DNA of 10,174 nt from CAZTAK01 sp964611585. GTDB lineage: Bacteria; Pseudomonadota; Alphaproteobacteria; SHVP01. Below, one piece after another: positions 6,847 through 10,174 of the stretch (position 1 is the first letter of the stretch; each line of letters begins with the position of its first letter). The notes under the pieces were generated by a model, which was given only the letters and a program-made list of their open reading frames with translations, did no database searches and was not told the origin of the DNA. Location of the stretch: positions 1-10,174 of the forward strand of contig CAZTAK010000075.1 in the NCBI GenBank assembly GCA_964611585.1, read 5' to 3'. Position numbers and translations under genes: made by a program.

Positions 6847-7548
6847 ATGTGCGGCCGCTATACGTTGACTTCGCCGGTGCAGGCGTTGCGCCAGATGTTC
6901 GAGTTCGAGGGCTCGCCCAATCTGGCGCCGCGCTACAACGTGGCGCCGACCCAGACCGCGGCCGTGGTGCGGGCCGATGGCGACGGTGGCCGCGAAATCG
7001 CCCAGATGCGCTGGGGCCTGGTACCGCACTGGGCCAAGGAACTTGCCATCGGCGCCCGCATGATCAACGCCCGCGCCGAGACGGTGGCGGCCAAACCCTC
7101 GTTCCGCCAGGCCTACAGCCGCCGCCGCTGCCTGGTGCCGGCCGATGGTTATTACGAATGGCGGAAAGAGGGCAGTGCCAAACAGCCGTACCTGTTTCTG
7201 CGCCGCGACCGCGCGCCGATGGGTCTGGCCGGTCTCTGGGAACGCTGGACGGTCCCCGACGGTACCGCGGCGGAGGGTTTTTCGGCCGGCGACACGATTG
7301 AAACCTTTGCACTCCTGACCACCGGCGCGCACGAGCAAGTCGCGACAATCCACCACCGGATGCCCTTGATTCTCGACCCGGCGGATTTCGGCCTATGGTT
7401 AATGCCGGAGTCCGACCGTGCCGCCCTCGATGCGCTGCTGGCGCCGCCCGCGGTCACGCTCGATTTTTTTCCCGTCAGCCGCCGCGTCAACAGCCCGCGT
7501 AACGACGATCCGGCCTGTATCGAGCCCCTCGCGGCCGCGGCCGGGTAG
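6847..7548 (+). CDS. SRAP-domain protein (YedK/HMCES family), abasic-site DNA-protein crosslinker
   Basis: SRAP proteins form a thiazolidine crosslink with abasic sites in single-stranded DNA through a Cys at position 2, shielding the lesion from error-prone processing. The start at 6847 gives MCGRYTL, placing Cys2 exactly where it must be after Met removal. An in-frame ATG at 6793 would add 18 residues and bury this Cys, so it is rejected. Other active-site residues are visible: Asn74 in MINARAET, Glu104 in GYYEW and His169 in IHHRMP. RYNVAPTQ and MRWGLVPHWAK are further family signatures. At 233 aa the length is typical. No Shine-Dalgarno sequence precedes the ATG, so a very short or absent leader is possible; TTGCAA (6811-6816) is a weak -35 candidate. 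It diverges from an S24 repressor, which fits a damage-related role. Confidence 0.96.
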   Translation: MCGRYTLTSPVQALRQMFEFEGSPNLAPRYNVAPTQTAAVVRADGDGGREIAQMRWGLVPHWAKELAIGARMINARAETVAAKPSFRQAYSRRRCLVPADGYYEWRKEGSAKQPYLFLRRDRAPMGLAGLWERWTVPDGTAAEGFSAGDTIETFALLTTGAHEQVATIHHRMPLILDPADFGLWLMPESDRAALDALLAPPAVTLDFFPVSRRVNSPRNDDPACIEPLAAAAG

Positions 7549-7648
7549 GGGCCCTCGCCCCTTTTCGGCAAGCCTGTCCGCACCCTGGAGCCCAGGCCCG
7601 AGGTGGCGGCGAGAGCAGCGTGCCTTCAGGTCGATTTGCGTTCGGCAA

Positions 7649-7804
7649 TCAAGGGGGCGGACAAAGCGGCTCGAACTTCTTCAAGAGCACCGCAGCCTTG
7701 CCCGAAGGGATCCGGCCGCTCCGGTTCAAACCTTTCGGATATTGCTCTAGGGTAGCGACACTGTCGTCACCGTCCTGGCCGCCCCCACCGCGGACCCAAT
7801 TCAT
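7649..7804 (-). CDS. Possible small protein of 51 aa (uncertain)
   Basis: An ATG-to-TGA frame on the minus strand encodes 51 residues. The N-terminal part (MNWVRGGGGQDGDD) is low in complexity. The C-terminal part, from about residue 25, includes LNRSGRIPSGKAAVLLKKFE and is basic with a plausible helix. About 69 percent of third positions are G or C overall, higher in the C-terminal half. No Shine-Dalgarno sequence sits at a suitable distance; the nearest CAGGAGG is about 25 bases upstream, inside the divergent EAL gene. An opposing plus-strand frame through the same bases looks about equally coding-like, so this may be chance. I do not recognise a family. Confidence 0.2.
   Translation of the reverse strand: MNWVRGGGGQDGDDSVATLEQYPKGLNRSGRIPSGKAAVLLKKFEPLCPPP
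7756..7766. promoter_or_regulatory. 11-base dyad upstream of the EAL gene
   Basis: CGACA and TGTCG are exact reverse complements around a central C, located 50-60 bases before the EAL start. The position suits an operator or a small 5' leader stem. No convincing -35/-10 pair was found beside it, so the assignment rests on symmetry and position only. Confidence 0.25.
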
Positions 7805-7815
7805 TCAAACTGCTC

Positions 7816-9075
7816 ATGTCCCATGTCCTCCTGTTTGCGGTCTATGCGATTGCCGGCCTTGCCGTCGGCTACGGTTTTCCTGTATTTGCGCCGACCCTTG
7901 GGAGTGAGGCGGCACCCGCCGCGGGTGTCGCGCTGTTTGCGCTGGCCGGGTTTCTTCACACCGGTCTTGCGCTAAGCGCGTTGCGGCGCCACCGCGCGCG
8001 CGGCCTCGGCGAGGCGGCCGACGCACAAACTGCGCTCGCCAATCGGGTCACCGAACTGGAGGACACCCTCGATACCTTGCACGGCGAGATTAAACGTCGC
8101 GACCAAAACGATGCCCGCGTCAATCAGGAGATGCGCGTGTTGCAAGGCCTGGTCGCGCAGCTCAATGCCAAGAAGGCGGCCAAGACACTCGGTGCACAGG
8201 AGCGCGACGTAATTGCCGGTGCCGTAAGAGCCGGGCCCAAGCTGGTACAACGCCGCCGCGCCAGTGGTCTCGTCACATCGTCGGAAAAACTGCGTGGCAC
8301 GTTTCCGCCGGTCCAGATTATCGAGAACCTCACCGACGAGCAGGTGCTGGAATACACGCGTGAGGCGTTAGGCTCCAATCGGATCGACCTTTACGTCCAG
8401 CCCATCGTCACCCTGCCGCAACGCAAAGTGAAGTACTACGAGGCGTTTTCGCGTCTACGCGACAGTTCAGGGCGGATGATTCTCCCTGAACGCTATATCC
8501 CGGTCGCGGTCGAGGCCGGTCTGATCACGACCATCGACAATCTGCTTCTGTTCCGTTGCGTGCAAATGATCCGCAACCTGCGAAAGGAATCGATCGATAT
8601 CGGTTTCTTTTACAATCTTTCGACGCACAGCCTGAACGACCACGAGTTCCTTGCCCAATTCGTCGAATACATGGATCTCAACCGCGATCTTGCGGGCACC
8701 CTGATATTCGAGTTGAGCGAGAGCGATTTGTCGAACGCCTCGGTCGATTCGAGCCTGGCGAAACTGGCGAAAATGGAATTCACCTTTTCCCTCGACCACG
8801 TCACCAGCATCGGGATCGATTTTCCGGCGCTGGCCCACCATAATTTTCGATTCTTCAAGATGGATGCCGGAAAAATGCTGGGGCAGATGAAATCGTCAAA
8901 GGACAAGATTCACCCCGCCGACTTGCGCGAGGCGATGGAGCGCGAAAAAATCGCCCTGATTGTCTACCGGGTCGAGGAGGAAAAAACCGTGATCGAGCTG
9001 CTGGATTACAATGTCGGGCTGGCTCAGGGTTTCTTGTTCGGCGAGCCGCGGACCAGCCGCGAATCGGTGTCCTGA
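7816..9075 (+). CDS. Membrane-anchored EAL-domain protein, TipF-like, degenerate active site
   Basis: A 419-aa protein in three parts. Two hydrophobic helices (about 3-24 and 36-56) anchor it in the inner membrane. A charged, heptad-like region (about 60-115, with TELEDTLDTLHGEIKRRD) predicts a coiled coil. A C-terminal EAL domain spans about 180-415. Most c-di-GMP and metal-binding positions are kept: Glu209 (EAF instead of EAL), Asn267 in YNLS, Glu299 in FELSES, Asp327, Lys348 in FKMD, a Glu at 387-389 and Gln404 in AQGF. The usual DDFGTG loop reads DHVTSI (327-332), so the second Asp is His328 and phosphodiesterase activity is doubtful. This architecture matches Caulobacter TipF, a c-di-GMP-binding flagellar placement factor; homology is likely but orthology is inferred. 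No flagellar gene is in view. No Shine-Dalgarno sequence precedes the ATG, and the HAD gene follows after 30 bases. Confidence 0.92.
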   Translation: MSHVLLFAVYAIAGLAVGYGFPVFAPTLGSEAAPAAGVALFALAGFLHTGLALSALRRHRARGLGEAADAQTALANRVTELEDTLDTLHGEIKRRDQNDARVNQEMRVLQGLVAQLNAKKAAKTLGAQERDVIAGAVRAGPKLVQRRRASGLVTSSEKLRGTFPPVQIIENLTDEQVLEYTREALGSNRIDLYVQPIVTLPQRKVKYYEAFSRLRDSSGRMILPERYIPVAVEAGLITTIDNLLLFRCVQMIRNLRKESIDIGFFYNLSTHSLNDHEFLAQFVEYMDLNRDLAGTLIFELSESDLSNASVDSSLAKLAKMEFTFSLDHVTSIGIDFPALAHHNFRFFKMDAGKMLGQMKSSKDKIHPADLREAMEREKIALIVYRVEEEKTVIELLDYNVGLAQGFLFGEPRTSRESVS

Positions 9076-9105
9076 CGCGCCCCATCCTGAATTCGCCCGC
9101 GCCCC

Positions 9106-9981
9106 ATGACTGTTCCCGTTCTTTCCGGATTTGCGCCGCTGGCGGAGCGCTACGACGCCGCCATTCTCGATCTCTGGGGTGTCATCCACAACGGCCGGTC
9201 GGCGTTTCCCGGCGTGCTGCAATGCCTCGACCAGATGAACGACGCCGGGATCGGAATCGTGCTGCTGTCGAATGCGCCGCGCCGGTCCGACATCGTGATG
9301 AGCCAGCTCGACCGGCTCGGCATCGGCGAGGAACGCTACGACGCCCTGGTGACCTCGGGCGACCTCACCCGCGAAGCGCTGGCGCGCACCCTTCAAGACG
9401 AGACGCCGGCGTGGGGGCGGACCTACTTTCATCTCGGTCCCGAGCGCGACGCCGATCTGCTCGAAGGCCTCGACTACGAAAAGCGCGACACCATCGCGGA
9501 CGCCGATTTCATCCTGAATACCGGCCTTTTCGACGACGAAACCGAAACCGGGGCCGACTACGAAGTGCACCTGAAACCGGCCGCCGCACGCAACCAATCG
9601 ATGATCTGCGTCAATCCCGATCTCGTCGTTCGGCGCGGTGTGCGCGAGGTTCTGTGCGCGGGCGCGCTCGCCGCCGCCTACCAAGGTTGGGGTGGACCCG
9701 TCGATTATTTCGGCAAGCCCGATCCGCGCGCGTATGAGGCCTGTTTATCGAGCTTGGGCGAAGTGTCGCGCGGGCGCATCATCGCCATCGGCGATTCGGT
9801 TCACACCGACATCGCCGGCGCCAACCGCGCCGGAATCGACGCCCTGTTCGTGGCTTCGGGAATACACGCCGAAGAGCTGGGAATCGCGCCCGGCGAGGCG
9901 CCGGACCCGGCCCGTCTTGAGACTTTGCTGGGCGAGGCGACCGTAATCGGGGTCTTGGCGGCACTGGTCTGGGGCGGCTAG
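9106..9981 (+). CDS. HAD-superfamily class IIA phosphatase-like protein (TIGR01459 type)
   Basis: A 291-aa soluble HAD hydrolase. Motif I is ILDLWGVIHNG, with nucleophile Asp22. The usual second Asp of DxD is Trp24, giving the DxWG signature of the TIGR01459 subfamily, common in alphaproteobacteria. Motif II is LLSNAPR (Ser55), motif III is Lys204 in FGKPDP, and motif IV is GDSVHTD with Asp230 and Asp235. The cap between motifs II and III is the class IIA (NagD-like) type. Asp24 normally acts as the general acid/base, so its replacement means either unusual chemistry or a very slow phosphatase; the substrate is unknown. It starts 30 bases after the EAL gene on the same strand, suggesting co-transcription. 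No Shine-Dalgarno sequence is apparent. The frame is intact and full length. Confidence 0.94.
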   Translation: MTVPVLSGFAPLAERYDAAILDLWGVIHNGRSAFPGVLQCLDQMNDAGIGIVLLSNAPRRSDIVMSQLDRLGIGEERYDALVTSGDLTREALARTLQDETPAWGRTYFHLGPERDADLLEGLDYEKRDTIADADFILNTGLFDDETETGADYEVHLKPAAARNQSMICVNPDLVVRRGVREVLCAGALAAAYQGWGGPVDYFGKPDPRAYEACLSSLGEVSRGRIIAIGDSVHTDIAGANRAGIDALFVASGIHAEELGIAPGEAPDPARLETLLGEATVIGVLAALVWGG

Positions 9982-10092
9982 CCTCTCCTCCGTGAGAGCG
10001 GCCGAGACGTCTGTATTTCCCGAAGTCGGTGGACACCTGCGCTCGAATTCGAATGTGCCGCCGGGCCGGTTATCGATCGTCAAGCCAGACGC

Positions 10093-10130
10093 GCCGGGGG
10101 CCCGTGCGGGCGGCCCCCGGCTAGAACTTT
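10093..10130 (+). terminator. Strong GC hairpin with short T-run, possible terminator after the HAD gene
   Basis: GCCGGGGGCC (10093-10102) and GGCCCCCGGC (10112-10121) are perfect 10-base inverted arms around a 9-base loop. TAGAACTTTT follows, so a T-run starts six bases after the stem. This is weaker than a textbook intrinsic terminator, whose T-run abuts the stem. It sits 111 bases past the HAD stop and just before a possible new promoter, which fits a transcription boundary. Confidence 0.5.
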
Positions 10131-10168
10131 TCCCGTTCGCATGCGCTCACGCGAAAAGCTCTATCCCT

Positions 10169-10174
10169 TTGACA
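10169..10174 (+). promoter_or_regulatory. TTGACA at the window edge, possible -35 box of the next gene
   Basis: A perfect sigma-70 -35 hexamer occupies the last six bases. The -10 would lie outside the window, so this cannot be confirmed. It follows the terminator-like hairpin, and an inverted pair TTCGC (10136-10140) / GCGAA (10151-10155) lies between them and could be an operator. Confidence 0.3.

Larger units (their letters stand above)
7549..7815. other. 267-base spacer between SRAP and EAL genes, no assigned gene
   Basis: This stretch has no recognised RNA gene or mobile element. CCGAAGG (7702-7708) can pair with CCTTTCGG (7731-7738) with one bulged base, enclosing a small CCGG/CCGG stem, so a local RNA fold is possible. 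Nearer the EAL gene is an 11-base dyad, CGACA-C-TGTCG (7756-7766), 50-60 bases before the start. Codon third positions are GC-rich around 7665-7730 when read on either strand, which may mark a gene remnant or a small ORF. The TTCAAAC at 7725-7731 resembles a tRNA T-loop, but the flanking stem does not pair. Confidence 0.5.

Noticed and set aside
6661..7356. N-terminal extension of the S24 repressor to a 441-aa protein
   Set aside because: The extension is antisense to the SRAP gene and shows no domain; the HTH domain is complete from the ATG at 6660.
7712..7738. tRNA-like T-loop (TTCAAAC)
   Set aside because: The flanking bases do not form a T-stem, and no acceptor or anticodon arms can be found.
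10043..10052. TCGAATTCGA palindrome
   Set aside because: Ten bases only, with no promoter context; expected to arise by chance.

Overview
The window looks like core chromosome of a high-GC alphaproteobacterium, probably from the Rhodospirillales or a related lineage. Four things point that way. The anthranilate synthase is the fused TrpE-TrpG enzyme typical of alphaproteobacteria. The lysyl-tRNA synthetase is the class I (archaeal-type) form, which among bacteria is common mainly in alphaproteobacteria and spirochaetes. There is a TipF-like membrane EAL protein, and a HAD phosphatase of the alphaproteobacterial type with a DxWG motif. Genus-level placement is not possible from the sequence alone. 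I see no insertion sequence, phage gene, CRISPR array, rRNA or tRNA, and coding density is high, with every gap under 300 bases.

Layout, left to right. A 145-base leader with two GC-rich palindromes precedes the fused anthranilate synthase gene (146-2296, +). A KANL3/Tex30-like alpha/beta hydrolase gene follows 13 bases later (2310-2933, +), probably co-transcribed. A small TerB-family gene (2930-3328, -) converges on the hydrolase and overlaps its stop by 4 bases. A 174-base divergent spacer leads to class I lysyl-tRNA synthetase (3503-5116, +). Twenty-five bases later comes a convergent minus-strand pair read as S24/LexA-like repressor (6031-6660), then class IV aminotransferase (5142-5990). 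An SRAP (YedK/HMCES) gene (6847-7548, +) lies divergently upstream of the repressor. After a 267-base spacer come the two-TM, coiled-coil, EAL gene (7816-9075, +) and the HAD phosphatase gene (9106-9981, +). The last 193 bases hold a strong hairpin and, at the very edge, a perfect TTGACA that could be the -35 box of the next gene.

How the genes work together. Most are housekeeping: tryptophan synthesis, lysyl-tRNA charging, amino acid transamination and a sugar- or nucleotide-phosphatase-like enzyme. The most promising regulatory arrangement is the divergent pair at 6031-7548. There, a repressor with an apparently intact self-cleavage apparatus faces a gene whose family protects abasic sites in single-stranded DNA. 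The 186-base spacer between them carries a cluster of GGAAT/ATTCC half-sites. This could be a damage-responsive switch separate from classical LexA, but that is inference. The EAL protein appears catalytically degenerate at one metal-ligand position and is better read as a c-di-GMP sensor or effector of the TipF type than as an active phosphodiesterase. Six of the nine genes lack a recognisable Shine-Dalgarno sequence.
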